Both the position numbers and the translations under genes were made by a program. A DNA stretch of 37,092 bases from NCBI GenBank assembly GCA_002897895.1, contig BDSY01000043.1:1-37092 (forward strand), given 5' to 3'. Source of the DNA: a bacterium BMS3Abin06. GTDB taxonomy: Bacteria > Nitrospirota > Thermodesulfovibrionia > UBA6902. Positions within the stretch are counted from its first letter, which is position 1, and the number at the start of each line of letters is the position of its first letter. Shown here one piece after another: positions 1-7,504 of this stretch. The notes beneath the pieces were generated by a model, which was given only the letters and a program-made list of their open reading frames with translations, was not told the origin of the DNA and searched no databases.

Positions 1-210
1 AATAAAAAACCACTGGGCTGGAGTGCTAAGATGGTATGACAGTAAAATTAACAATGGCATATTAGAAGGTCTTAACAGTTTGGTGCAAGCTGCTAAAGCA
101 AAAGCAAGAGGATATAGAACTTTTAAAAACTTTGAAACAATAATTTACCTTCTTACAGGTAAATTAGATTTCAGTAAAGTTGGTTTACCCACTTGAAATG
201 AGAAAGAACC
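1..210 (+). mobile_element. right end of an ISL3-family insertion sequence
   Basis: The window opens inside the transposase of an ISL3-type element. About 14 bases after its stop codon lies AAATGAGAAAGAACC (196-210), which has the look of ISL3 terminal repeats and is taken as the outer end. The left end and target duplication lie outside the window, so the exact boundary is inferred. The element end has become part of the neighbouring minus-strand reading frame. Confidence 0.65.
2..196 (+). CDS. ISL3 family transposase, C-terminal part
   Basis: This frame is open from the window edge to TGA at 194-196 and gives 64 residues. It contains the ISL3 transposase C-terminal signature NNGILEGLNSLVQAAKAKAR followed by GYRTFKNFETIIYLL and a short tail ending GLPT. 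The last conserved acidic residue of the DDE catalytic domain (E of ILEGLN) is in this part. The family is normally about 400 aa, so most of the protein lies to the left of the window. It would catalyse cut-and-paste movement of the element. Confidence 0.85.
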   Translation: MKNHWAGVLRWYDSKINNGILEGLNSLVQAAKAKARGYRTFKNFETIIYLLTGKLDFSKVGLPT

Positions 211-1326
211 TAAAAAATTAACCAGCTCGCTCTCATCGGTCATGTAAACACCCTTTCCCATATTCAGGACCGATTTCAGCACTGTACCGGGAAATTTCTC
301 AATGCTTTTCCGGAGGATGGTAAAGGTTTTTTGAATCAATAACTGGATATGTTCAATGTCTTCATGTGCAATAAGCCATGATATAATACGGTTAACCTCT
401 CTCAGGGTCTCTTCATGGATGCCCGAAAGCCCGGCAATATTCATATTATGAAAAAGGAAAATCAGCTTGTATTGATGTTTCAGTTTTTCATTGTCCGCTG
501 ATTCAAACAACCTGTCAGGCAGTCCCTTATAGAGGCTGACAATCTCCCCGTATCCGGGCAGGCAGAGAAGTTTTTCAAGGGTTGTCCGGGAATTGTTGTC
601 CCTGAGGCTGACAATTTCATGAAGTTTTGTACGGCATGCCCTTATATGAGAGTGGGATATGGGTTTAAAGAGAGCGGATATTTCTGACTGAAGAGGCTGT
701 GAGATTTCTCTGCCGAACCACTCATGAGGGTCGTTTTCAGACAGCCAGTATGAAAAAGTATATTCGAAATACCTGATCAAAAGGGAATTAACTGCCTGGA
801 AATCCGTCTCCGGAGGCGCCTCATGAAGAAAGGCCCTGGCGAGCCTGTTTAACCTGTAATAACTTCTGGCAATTAGTGAAAGGTGCTCGCCTGAAAGTTT
901 ATTTATCCGGCTGAAACCATAATTTATCACAGGAAGAAACCTCTTTAATTCCGGCCCGCTCTCTTTTATGGATTTTTGGAGGAGGGCATAGAGATTATGA
1001 AAGGCATCTGTCTTAATTTCCGTTTCCCGGGCCTTTTCTATGGAGTCGATAGCAATGTCTATATAGAGCCTGGCTGCTTCCGGTCCCTCCGGATGAGTCT
1101 TTAAATCGTAAAAATAGCCCAGAGAATAAGTCCCGGCCTCATTTACTATAAACTTCCGGTTTTTATAAGGGTGGCAAAGCTCTTTCAGAAAAGTGTCCAG
1201 TAATTTTTGCAGTCCCCCATACCCGGACATCACCTTCTTTATGACATGATATCTGGGGTCAATTGTTACATCAACGCGGTGCTCGGCAATATTAACTTCA
1301 AGTGCCCTTGATGACATCGGCTTCAT
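145..1326 (-). CDS. IS-truncated protein, probable N-terminal part of a PEP/pyruvate-binding (PPDK-like) protein
   Basis: This is a 393-residue minus-strand frame. Its N-terminal half (SRALEVNIAEHRVDVTIDP, then FLKELCHPYKNRKFIVNEA and YFYDLKTHPEGPEAARLYID) resembles, from memory, the helical N-terminal region that precedes the ATP-grasp domain in some PEP/pyruvate-binding-domain proteins of deltaproteobacteria and Nitrospirota. No ATP-grasp or phosphohistidine domain is present. The last ~21 residues, from GSFSFQ onward, are read antisense through the ISL3 end (145-211), so the IS has cut off the original C-terminal part. The gene lies 51 bp downstream of a histidine kinase on the same strand and is probably cotranscribed with it. 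The protein is likely non-functional; the family assignment is tentative. Confidence 0.5.
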   Translation of the reverse strand: MKPMSSRALEVNIAEHRVDVTIDPRYHVIKKVMSGYGGLQKLLDTFLKELCHPYKNRKFIVNEAGTYSLGYFYDLKTHPEGPEAARLYIDIAIDSIEKARETEIKTDAFHNLYALLQKSIKESGPELKRFLPVINYGFSRINKLSGEHLSLIARSYYRLNRLARAFLHEAPPETDFQAVNSLLIRYFEYTFSYWLSENDPHEWFGREISQPLQSEISALFKPISHSHIRACRTKLHEIVSLRDNNSRTTLEKLLCLPGYGEIVSLYKGLPDRLFESADNEKLKHQYKLIFLFHNMNIAGLSGIHEETLREVNRIISWLIAHEDIEHIQLLIQKTFTILRKSIEKFPGTVLKSVLNMGKGVYMTDESELVNFLGSFSFQVGKPTLLKSNLPVRR

Positions 1327-1377
1327 ACTATTATTTTATCATGGCGGAAGAAGGAGGGACAGGGATATTTCCATAAT

Positions 1378-2724
1378 TTATTTCGGCAGGATAAAATAGA
1401 AATTATTCCCGTACTGTGTGGCCTCGTAACCCACTGTTCCGCCGTGTATCTCAACGGCATTTTTTATAAAAGAGAGGCCGTGCCCTGTGCCCGGCTGGTT
1501 CAAGACATTTGAGGCGCGATATTCCTCTTCAAATATTTTATCCCTCTCTTCCGGGGGAATATGAGGCCCTGTGCTGAATACATTGAACTTGATCCCGTCT
1601 TTTCCCGGTTCGAAGAAATCCTTGATAACCTCGCGGCCATAAGATACATATTTCTTTTTCTCCCCTGTTTCAGTAACTACCTCCTGGGTATATTTGACCG
1701 CATTTGAAAAGAGGTTGGCATAGACCTGGGCTATTAATCCCACATCCACAACAGTAATGATCTCAGCCTCGGGGATACCGCTGAAACGGTCATCTACTGT
1801 GATACCCATTCGTTTAAATTGTTCGATATACCGCTCAAGCTGCGGCTGAACAACATCCTTTTTCATATTGCAGGGCTTGCTCCGGAGTGTCAGCCGTCCC
1901 TGGTCAAAATGGCTCTTCCGAAAGAGTGTCTCAATAAACAGGCTCATGTTCTTGTAATGCTTTTCTATATTTTCGAGTTCTTCGTTTAATCCCTGGTTGA
2001 TATCGTTGAATTCTTTTATAAAATTATTCATGCAAGCCTCATTACAGAGACCCGCAGTTGATTTGCTGAAAAAATCCTTTTCCAGCTCCACATTTTTTTC
2101 AATCTTTCTTTTGAGTCCCCTCAGGAAAAGCTTATAGACCATATTGGGGACTATTATGTTGTGTTCAATATCGGCAACAAGGGAACGTATGAACCTGAGA
2201 TGCTCAATATTTTTTTCAACTAATAACCTGTTGTGGATATTAAACCCGATACGGTTGGCATATTTCTGGAAAAAGAGTTCACGATGCTCTGTGAGGTCCC
2301 TGACAGGATATATCTCCAGTAAACCAAGGACATCATCCTTGACCTTGAAAGGGAGCTCTTCAATTAAGGGCTCTTTTCCGCGGATAGTCAATATTAAACT
2401 GTTATTCCCGGTATAGTAAGGCTCTTCGGCAGGTTTTATATCATCGGGCGGGGGTGAATTCAATTCATATCTCCCGTCTTCAGTCTTTGCAATAAGCGCC
2501 AGGGTATGAATTTTAGGATCTACAGTATAGAGACGTGCATCCAGATTGAAAAAACATTTGGGAATCGCCACACATAAATCGTAGAAATTTTCTATATCGT
2601 CAAATTCCTGCGAGAGATCAAAAAAGGTCTTTAAGGCATCGTTTTCTTTTTGAGTAAAATTATACTCCTGGTAATCACTTTTCTTACCCTCGACCCTTTC
2701 AATTATATATTTCATATCACCCAT
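1378..2724 (-). CDS. sensor histidine kinase, soluble, with atypical dimerisation region
   Basis: The product has 448 residues and no transmembrane segment. Residues ~20-165 look like a GAF-type sensory region. A helical stretch at ~170-275 carries a candidate phospho-acceptor in DIEHN (H188), which is not a standard HisKA H-box. The C-terminal HATPase_c domain is clear: N-box NLFSNAVKYTQE (338-348, N341), FNVFSTGPHIPPEERDKIFE, and G-box PGTGHGLSF (411-419). It should autophosphorylate and pass the signal to an unlinked regulator, since no response regulator is adjacent. It is followed by the IS-truncated gene and divides from pepA across 215 bp of A+T-rich DNA. The input signal cannot be told from the sequence. 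Confidence 0.8.
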   Translation of the reverse strand: MGDMKYIIERVEGKKSDYQEYNFTQKENDALKTFFDLSQEFDDIENFYDLCVAIPKCFFNLDARLYTVDPKIHTLALIAKTEDGRYELNSPPPDDIKPAEEPYYTGNNSLILTIRGKEPLIEELPFKVKDDVLGLLEIYPVRDLTEHRELFFQKYANRIGFNIHNRLLVEKNIEHLRFIRSLVADIEHNIIVPNMVYKLFLRGLKRKIEKNVELEKDFFSKSTAGLCNEACMNNFIKEFNDINQGLNEELENIEKHYKNMSLFIETLFRKSHFDQGRLTLRSKPCNMKKDVVQPQLERYIEQFKRMGITVDDRFSGIPEAEIITVVDVGLIAQVYANLFSNAVKYTQEVVTETGEKKKYVSYGREVIKDFFEPGKDGIKFNVFSTGPHIPPEERDKIFEEEYRASNVLNQPGTGHGLSFIKNAVEIHGGTVGYEATQYGNNFYFILPK

Positions 2725-2909
2725 ATCAGTTTATAATACAAAGGATTTTTTACGGACGCCGGTACTATTATAACAGAACCGTATACTATAGTATTCTAAT
2801 TTAATATTGAGACGATTGCAAAAGATTTATTGTACTATAATACTTAAAACAGCTAAAGCCGCCGGTACAATCCCGATTGAACTGCCCTCAGCATATATGA
2901 TAGAATTCA

Positions 2910-2939
2910 TTGCAATAAAAAATATTCATCATATATAAC
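2910..2939 (+). promoter_or_regulatory. possible pepA promoter immediately before the start codon
   Basis: TTGCAA (2910-2915) and TATATA (2932-2937) are 16 bp apart and end only 2 bp before the pepA ATG. No Shine-Dalgarno sequence is visible upstream of that ATG. If the promoter is real, the transcript would have almost no leader. An alternative TATAAT at 2836-2841 lacks a well-spaced -35 box. Confidence 0.25.
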
Positions 2940-4388
2940 ATGAAAATCATTGTTAAAAAAGCAAAAGAAACAAGCTTCCCATCTGATGCATTAATACTGC
3001 CGTTATCAGAAGAGGACAATATACGTCCTTATAAAGAAATAGATGAAGAGCTGAACGGCCTGCTCAAAAAAATAATCGACTCAGGAGAATTTTCAGGGAA
3101 ACAGAATGAAATTTCCCTGCTGCATACAGGGGGAAAGATAAAACCCCGCAGAGTTCTTCTGATCGGCCTCGGCAAAAGAAACGAGGTCACGCGGGATAAG
3201 CTGAGACAGGCAGGAGGCAAGGCATGTTCATATTTAAGGAATCTGAACGTCAGGGATGCAGCCCTCTCTACGCGGACAATAGCATCATTAAAACTCATGC
3301 CTGCTGATTTTGCAGAAGGCGGCCTGCTTTCACTGTATCGTTTTGAAAAATATAAAAAAGAAGAAATTACCAGGGGGCTCAAAAGCATCACTATCCTCTC
3401 AAATAAAGATTTGAAAAAGGGGATAAAATGGACAGAGGCGGCAGCAACTGCAACACATCTCGCACGGGACCTGGTAAACACGCCGTCTAATGACATGACT
3501 CCTTCCGTACTTGTAAAATACGCGCGATCCCTGAAAAAGGTGTCGGTCAGGGTCATTGAGAGGAACCAGGCTGAAAAGCTCGGTCTGGGGGCATACATCT
3601 CTGTTGCCCGGGGGTCCACGGAGCCTCCGAAGTTTATAGTAATTACATATAAGAAAAAAAATGTTCCGCCGATAGCTCTGATCGGTAAATCCATAACCTT
3701 TGACAGCGGCGGCATCTCCCTCAAACCCGCCCGGGGAATGGAAATGATGAAGTATGATATGGCAGGCGGAGCGGCTGTGCTCGGGGTAATGAAGGCTGCT
3801 TCTGAAATGAATTTACCTCTCAACATCATAGCGGTTCTGCCGGCAACGGAAAATCTTCCGGGAGGCCGCGCTTCAAAACCCGGTGATGTGGTCAGAACCA
3901 TGGAAGGTAAAACCATTGAGATTATCAGCACTGATGCAGAGGGCAGGCTTGTACTTGCCGATGCAATCGGATACGTAAAAAAATTCAAACCTTCGGCTAT
4001 TATTGATATAGCAACCCTTACCGGAGCGTGCTCCATAGCCCTGGGCAATGAAGCGATTGCCATGATGGGGAATGATGATTCTTTAATGAAAAAAATAGAA
4101 AAGGCCTCGGAAGAGAGTGCTGAAAAGGTCTGGCAAATGCCGCTTTTTGACGAATACAAGGATTATATAAAAAGCGATATTGCAGATTTAAAGAACTCCG
4201 CAGGCCGTTCAGGTTCGCTTGTCACTTCAGGATATTTTCTAAAGGAATTTGCAGGTGACACCCCCTGGGTACATCTTGACATTGCCTCTACTGCGTGGAC
4301 TGATAAAGAGAAGCCGTATATTCCACGGGGAGCAACCGGCATCGGGGTAAGGTTATTAATAAGTTTTCTGAAAAATCTTCAGGAATAA
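2940..4388 (+). CDS. pepA: leucyl aminopeptidase (M17 family)
   Basis: This cytosolic metallopeptidase removes N-terminal residues from peptides, usually as a hexamer with two metal ions per subunit. The 482-residue length is typical. The N-terminal domain (1-~165) is followed by the catalytic domain with NTPSNDMTPSVL (180-191), GKSITFDSGGISLKP (249-263; K250, D255, K262), MKYDMAGG (270-277; D273) and the family signature STDAEGRLVLADA (330-342; D332, E334, R336). All expected metal ligands and catalytic residues are present. The start is chosen because MKIIVKKAKETSFPSDAL matches the family N-terminus, although no ribosome binding site is visible. It is divergent from the histidine kinase gene and stands alone. 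Confidence 0.95.
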   Translation: MKIIVKKAKETSFPSDALILPLSEEDNIRPYKEIDEELNGLLKKIIDSGEFSGKQNEISLLHTGGKIKPRRVLLIGLGKRNEVTRDKLRQAGGKACSYLRNLNVRDAALSTRTIASLKLMPADFAEGGLLSLYRFEKYKKEEITRGLKSITILSNKDLKKGIKWTEAAATATHLARDLVNTPSNDMTPSVLVKYARSLKKVSVRVIERNQAEKLGLGAYISVARGSTEPPKFIVITYKKKNVPPIALIGKSITFDSGGISLKPARGMEMMKYDMAGGAAVLGVMKAASEMNLPLNIIAVLPATENLPGGRASKPGDVVRTMEGKTIEIISTDAEGRLVLADAIGYVKKFKPSAIIDIATLTGACSIALGNEAIAMMGNDDSLMKKIEKASEESAEKVWQMPLFDEYKDYIKSDIADLKNSAGRSGSLVTSGYFLKEFAGDTPWVHLDIASTAWTDKEKPYIPRGATGIGVRLLISFLKNLQE

Positions 4389-4394
4389 GGAATA

Positions 4395-4555
4395 GTTGAC
4401 AGTTATCAGTTTACGGTTCACGGTTTTTAAAGGCCTTATATAATGTTTTTAGAATTGAGTTCAATTCATGAATGAGTTCTTTTGCATCCCTGTTAGACAA
4501 TAACTTGCCCTTTTTTACATGCTTCCAATAACCGTTAACTGTCAACCGTGAACGG
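4395..4555. repeat. element with inverted heptamer arrays around a four-helix-bundle gene remnant (copy A)
   Basis: The left arm (4395-4422) is four consecutive 7-bp units of form GTTNNCN, for example GTTTACG and GTTCACG. The right arm (4533-4553) is three units of the reverse complement, for example TGTCAAC and CGTGAAC. Between them lies the 3' part of a four-helix-bundle gene whose stop codon falls inside the left arm. The element fills the 180-bp gap between pepA and the phosphohexomutase gene. A half copy is at 6266-6313, and a copy with a different heptamer is at 30402-30539. Confidence 0.7.
4411..4533 (-). pseudogene. four-helix-bundle protein (S23 / 23S rRNA intervening-sequence type), 3' remnant
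   Basis: The frame ends at TAA (4411-4413) and encodes about 40 residues, including LLSNRDAKELIHELNSILKT and LYKAFKNREP. This matches the final helix of the small (~120 aa) four-helix-bundle proteins related to the 23S rRNA intervening-sequence protein. The first two thirds of the gene, with its start codon, are missing, while both flanking heptamer arrays remain. It is therefore an internal-deletion remnant and not a working gene. The assignment is from family knowledge; only the last helix can be compared. Confidence 0.65.
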
Positions 4556-4568
4556 CTGCAAACTCAGT

Positions 4569-6200
4569 TTACGCAATCCCGAGCGCGTCTCTGGTTATTT
4601 TCTCCGCTTTCCCGAACAGAGCCGTCTTTTCATCCTCTGTTCTTGCCTCAATATAGAATCTTACTTTAGGTTCTGTTCCGGAAGGGCGAATCATGAGCCA
4701 TGAGCCGTCATCGAATACGAGCTTTGTGCCGTCTACTGTAATAACCTCTTTTACCGTTCTTTGAACGTCGCCTATCCGGACCTCTGTGCCCACCCTGAAG
4801 TTATCCCTGATAACAGAGAGTTTATTTAATAAAACCTCTCCGGTAAGGGAACGGTCAACCCCTATGCCCGAGCGGTCAGGATAATAATATCCGAACTCAT
4901 CCATAATGTCCTTCAGGTAGGCGCTCAGGTTTTTACCTGTTATTGCCATCATCTCTATGGCAAGGAGGATGCCGAAGAGCGCATCTTTTTCAAGTGTATG
5001 ATTGAATCCCGATATGCCGTCCGACTCTTCAAAGCATACAATGGCCCTTTCCTTGGCCGTGCGCAGCAGATAGGGCCTGAAGTTTTTGAAACCTACTTTT
5101 GTCTCTCTGACAGGGATATTTAATTTTTTTGCTATGGCATTTACAAGATTGCTTGTTCCGACGGACTTGACCGCAACACCTGAAAAGCCTTTGTGTACAT
5201 GCAGGAAATGCAAGGCCATGGCGCCAAAGTAGTTCATCGGGATAATCATCTCTTCGTCGGCATGGCGAATGCGGTCACCGTCGGGGTCCATTATAACCCC
5301 GACTTTAAAGGCAGCATTGCCTTCTTTCAGAGTTTCTTTTATGCCTTTCATGTTTTTGTCCGAAGGCTCCGGGGCCACTCCGCCAAACAGATAATCATCT
5401 TCCGTCCGCAAATAGCGTATCTTGTCGCTTTCACCAATGATCTTCTGAATTCGTCCCCTCGTTGCGCCGTGCACATTATCAATACATATAATGCAGTCTT
5501 CTTTTTCGATAAAATCCCGGATCTTTTTGATGTCTACCGTCTTTCTCTCTGTTATATATTTAATATACAGCCCGGTTAAATCTATCTTTTCATCGTGTTC
5601 AGGATGTGCGGCAGTGAGTAGAGGAGATTCCCTCATCATTTCGTTGGCTATCTTTTCAATCTGTGCCGTAATTTCAGTGCCGGCCGGGCCTCCGTCAGAG
5701 GGGTTGAATTTAAAGCCGCCGTAATTTGCCGGATTATGTGACGGTGTCAGGTTGATTGAACATGCGGCATTGAGCATCTCAATGCCTGCCGAGAATTCCG
5801 GCGTCGGCGCCTCACCCGCATACCATGTTTTAATCCCCTCTTTCCGGAGGAAAGCGATTACTTCTCCGGCGAATTCAGGGCCGAGGAAGCGGTTGTCATG
5901 TCCGACTATGACACCCCTGCTTCTGATCTCATCAAAACCGGACATGCCCATTGCTTTCATAACAGAGGGGTCACCTTCCCTGAACATCCGGATAATTGCA
6001 GAGGCCGTAATCCTTACATTATTAAAAGTAAAATCCGCCCCTATTTCACCTCTCCATCCGGATGTGCCGAATACAATCTTTGCAGTGGCCGTGTTTTCCC
6101 TCGCAAACCTTTCTATGGTTGAGAGCAATCCCCTGTTTTTTGTAACATCGGATAATATTGCCTTCCAGCAGTCGGTTGCATTTTTAAATTCCTGGGTCAT
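4569..6200 (-). CDS. phosphohexomutase (phosphoglucomutase/phosphomannomutase family)
   Basis: It interconverts hexose 1-phosphate and 6-phosphate in the cytosol, supplying sugar nucleotides for envelope and glycogen synthesis. From the ATG at 6200 it has 543 residues with all four family motifs in order: phosphoserine loop TPSHNP (152-157, S154), metal loop DPDGDR (305-310), sugar-specificity loop EESDG near 408, and phosphate loop RPSGTEPK near the C-terminus. FGTSGWRG (44-51) opens domain 1. The ATG at 6198-6200 is preferred over an upstream in-frame TTG (6227) because GGGAGG lies four bases before it. The C-terminal end is 14 bp from heptamer element A. EESDG rather than GEESG leaves open whether glucose or mannose is preferred. 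Confidence 0.9.
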   Translation of the reverse strand: MTQEFKNATDCWKAILSDVTKNRGLLSTIERFARENTATAKIVFGTSGWRGEIGADFTFNNVRITASAIIRMFREGDPSVMKAMGMSGFDEIRSRGVIVGHDNRFLGPEFAGEVIAFLRKEGIKTWYAGEAPTPEFSAGIEMLNAACSINLTPSHNPANYGGFKFNPSDGGPAGTEITAQIEKIANEMMRESPLLTAAHPEHDEKIDLTGLYIKYITERKTVDIKKIRDFIEKEDCIICIDNVHGATRGRIQKIIGESDKIRYLRTEDDYLFGGVAPEPSDKNMKGIKETLKEGNAAFKVGVIMDPDGDRIRHADEEMIIPMNYFGAMALHFLHVHKGFSGVAVKSVGTSNLVNAIAKKLNIPVRETKVGFKNFRPYLLRTAKERAIVCFEESDGISGFNHTLEKDALFGILLAIEMMAITGKNLSAYLKDIMDEFGYYYPDRSGIGVDRSLTGEVLLNKLSVIRDNFRVGTEVRIGDVQRTVKEVITVDGTKLVFDDGSWLMIRPSGTEPKVRFYIEARTEDEKTALFGKAEKITRDALGIA

Positions 6201-6265
6201 TAATCCTCCCTGTAAAGGTATTTTCAAATATATATATTATCATACGGAACATCTATGAGGTAAGC

Positions 6266-6313
6266 GTTCACGGTTCACGGTTTTTTAAATGCTTTATATA
6301 GCGCTTGAAGCAT
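6266..6313 (-). repeat. half copy of the heptamer/four-helix-bundle element (copy B)
   Basis: Two GTTCACG units (6266-6279) are followed by sequence closely matching the left arm and 3' gene end of copy A. On the minus strand, 13 codons ending at 6275-6277 read LYKAFKKP before the stop, equivalent to LYKAFKNREP in copy A. The opposite arm and the rest of the gene are not recognisable. It lies 65 bp upstream of the phosphohexomutase start. Confidence 0.5.
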
Positions 6314-6389
6314 TCCGGAAATCTAAACACGATTTCCTCCTGCTTTTGATCAGGGCATGAGTATAAATTCAAACAGTTGTCGTTTTGCT

Positions 6390-6453
6390 GTCATTCCGGC
6401 TTGTCCGGAATCGTATCTTTATGAAGGAGTCCCGGCGTGCTTGCGGGAATGAC
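6390..6453. repeat. REP-like palindromic unit (GTCATTCC family)
   Basis: The unit starts with GTCATTCC and ends with GGAATGAC, and contains two internal hairpins (ATTCCGGCTTGTCCGGAAT and TCCCGGCGTGCTTGCGGGA). Related units are at 7857-7923 and 29574-29598. The remaining DNA of the 6201-6742 gap consists of this unit, copy B and the VapBC remnants. Confidence 0.7.
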
Positions 6454-6499
6454 ATGCTTTTGAGCAGTTGCGTTATTTATACACAGACTCTAAATAAAG

Positions 6500-6577
6500 T
6501 CATGAATTGGCGCGACTATTACGTTCCTTGGTTAAAGCTAACCAGGCAGAGGTATCTACAAAGACCGGTTTGCTCAT
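6500..6577 (-). pseudogene. VapC-like PIN-domain toxin, N-terminal remnant
   Basis: The frame starts ATG (6577) and runs 25 codons: MSKPVFVDTSAWLALTKERN, then a few residues and a stop. VFVDTSAWLAL is the first strand of VapC PIN nucleases and includes the first catalytic aspartate. The remaining ~110 residues, with the other acidic residues, are gone. The start overlaps the stop of the antitoxin fragment (ATGA), the usual vapBC arrangement. Confidence 0.65.
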
Positions 6578-6660
6578 TTCTTTGGAAGGCCGTATAAATA
6601 ATGGTCATGTTGAAAAGACAGATCTGAAATACCGGTATCACGGATTAAGAATCTCTTCCT
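6574..6660 (-). pseudogene. VapB-like antitoxin, C-terminal remnant
   Basis: About 28 residues ending DTGISDLSFQHDHYLYGLPK, stop at 6574-6576. An HDHYLYG ending is typical of small antitoxins that precede PIN toxins, and the stop overlaps the VapC remnant start by 4 bp. The upstream part seems frameshifted: a helical stretch (AQEKIFKVLHLIKEEI) ending at 6638 continues in another frame. Together with the VapC stub this is a decayed toxin-antitoxin pair. Confidence 0.45.
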
Positions 6661-6742
6661 TTATAAGATGCAGCACTTTAAATATTTTCTCTTGTGCATC
6701 TGCCATAGTGGTGGCATATAGAATTTGCGGAAAGACAGCAAT

Positions 6743-7078
6743 TCAGATATACAGCAATCTATTCTTTATGGAATCCGGAGTGTGGAATTCAAGAAGACGG
6801 GCAATGCGCCGCGCTAATTCGTAAACATTCCTTCTTGTTGCGACAATGACGCCAAAATGCTCTTTATTATCTTTTGTAAATTCAGAATAAAGTTTTTCAT
6901 AATGCACTCTGTTATGTGTAAGAAATGTGCACTGAAGTTTTACTGCATGTTCAAGCTGTTCTTTATCAGATTTCGAAAGCATTTTTTCATCGTGAGTTGT
7001 AAATACGTAGTAGCCTTTTGCTATAAGCAGAGGTTTTAGCAGGACATCTACATCCTCATCTGTATAAATAGAAATCAA
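6743..7078 (-). CDS. DUF5615 PIN-like protein, probable toxin
   Basis: The 111-residue product matches the DUF5615 family of PIN-like (Mut7-C-related) proteins. It has the acidic N-terminal strand IYTDEDVD (4-11; D7, E8, D9), the central TTHDEKML, the strand FLTHNRVHYEKL (52-63) and the GVIVATRR / ARRIARLL C-terminal pattern. Such proteins are predicted nucleases paired with DUF433 antitoxins. Its start is TTG at 7078, overlapping the DUF433 stop by four bases (TTGA), so translation is coupled. After its TGA at 6743-6745 the same frame stays open for 34 further codons, which probably belong to the decayed antitoxin next door. Confidence 0.8.
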   Translation of the reverse strand: MISIYTDEDVDVLLKPLLIAKGYYVFTTHDEKMLSKSDKEQLEHAVKLQCTFLTHNRVHYEKLYSEFTKDNKEHFGVIVATRRNVYELARRIARLLEFHTPDSIKNRLLYI

Positions 7079-7350
7079 CGGACGGAAGGATGGATGAGAT
7101 CATCCGGGATTCTGTTTTTCTCAATATAATCATTGATCTCATCCTTGTTGTCGCTGTAATAACTCAAGGCATCAAACACCTGAGCAAGTGTGAGATGAGG
7201 GAGATGAACTACGATTTCTTCAGGGGAAAGACCAAGCCGCCAGCTTTCAACAATTGCACGCACCGATGTCTTTGTACCTTTAACAATTGGTTCGCCGCCA
7301 AGTATAGAATCGTCACGAACAACGTAAGGATGAACAGTTGCTGTTTCCAT
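7075..7350 (-). CDS. DUF433 antitoxin
   Basis: The 91-residue protein has the DUF433 pattern: HPYVVRDDSILGGEPIVKGT (7-26), then TSVRAIVESWRLGLSPEEIV and LPHLTLAQVFDALSYYSDN. This is a winged/helix-turn-helix-type fold, and such proteins act as the DNA-binding antitoxin that neutralises the coupled DUF5615 toxin and represses the pair. It is the first gene of the pair. The ATG at 7350 has no obvious Shine-Dalgarno sequence. A promoter should lie within 7351-7440 on the minus strand, but I see no convincing one. Confidence 0.85.
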   Translation of the reverse strand: METATVHPYVVRDDSILGGEPIVKGTKTSVRAIVESWRLGLSPEEIVVHLPHLTLAQVFDALSYYSDNKDEINDYIEKNRIPDDLIHPSVR

Positions 7351-7504
7351 GTATTAATTTTAGCCAATAAAAAGAGTTTTGTAAACGTATCAAGCTGAAT
7401 ATGAAGGACTCTTCCCTGATAAATCGCTTTCTCAAACTGCTATAGTGTTGGCATAGCCCTCTGCTACCATAATACAAACAACCAGTTATCAATTAAAGGA
7501 AAAT

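Noticed and set aside
2807..2841. TTGAGA and TATAAT upstream of pepA as a promoter
   Set aside because: The spacer is 23 bp, too long for a standard promoter.
3029..4159. 376-aa open frame on the minus strand inside pepA
   Set aside because: It is the antisense shadow of a well-supported aminopeptidase gene and has no recognisable domain.
6507..6824. 105-aa plus-strand frame
   Set aside because: Runs antisense through the VapBC remnants and the DUF5615 gene; no domain.
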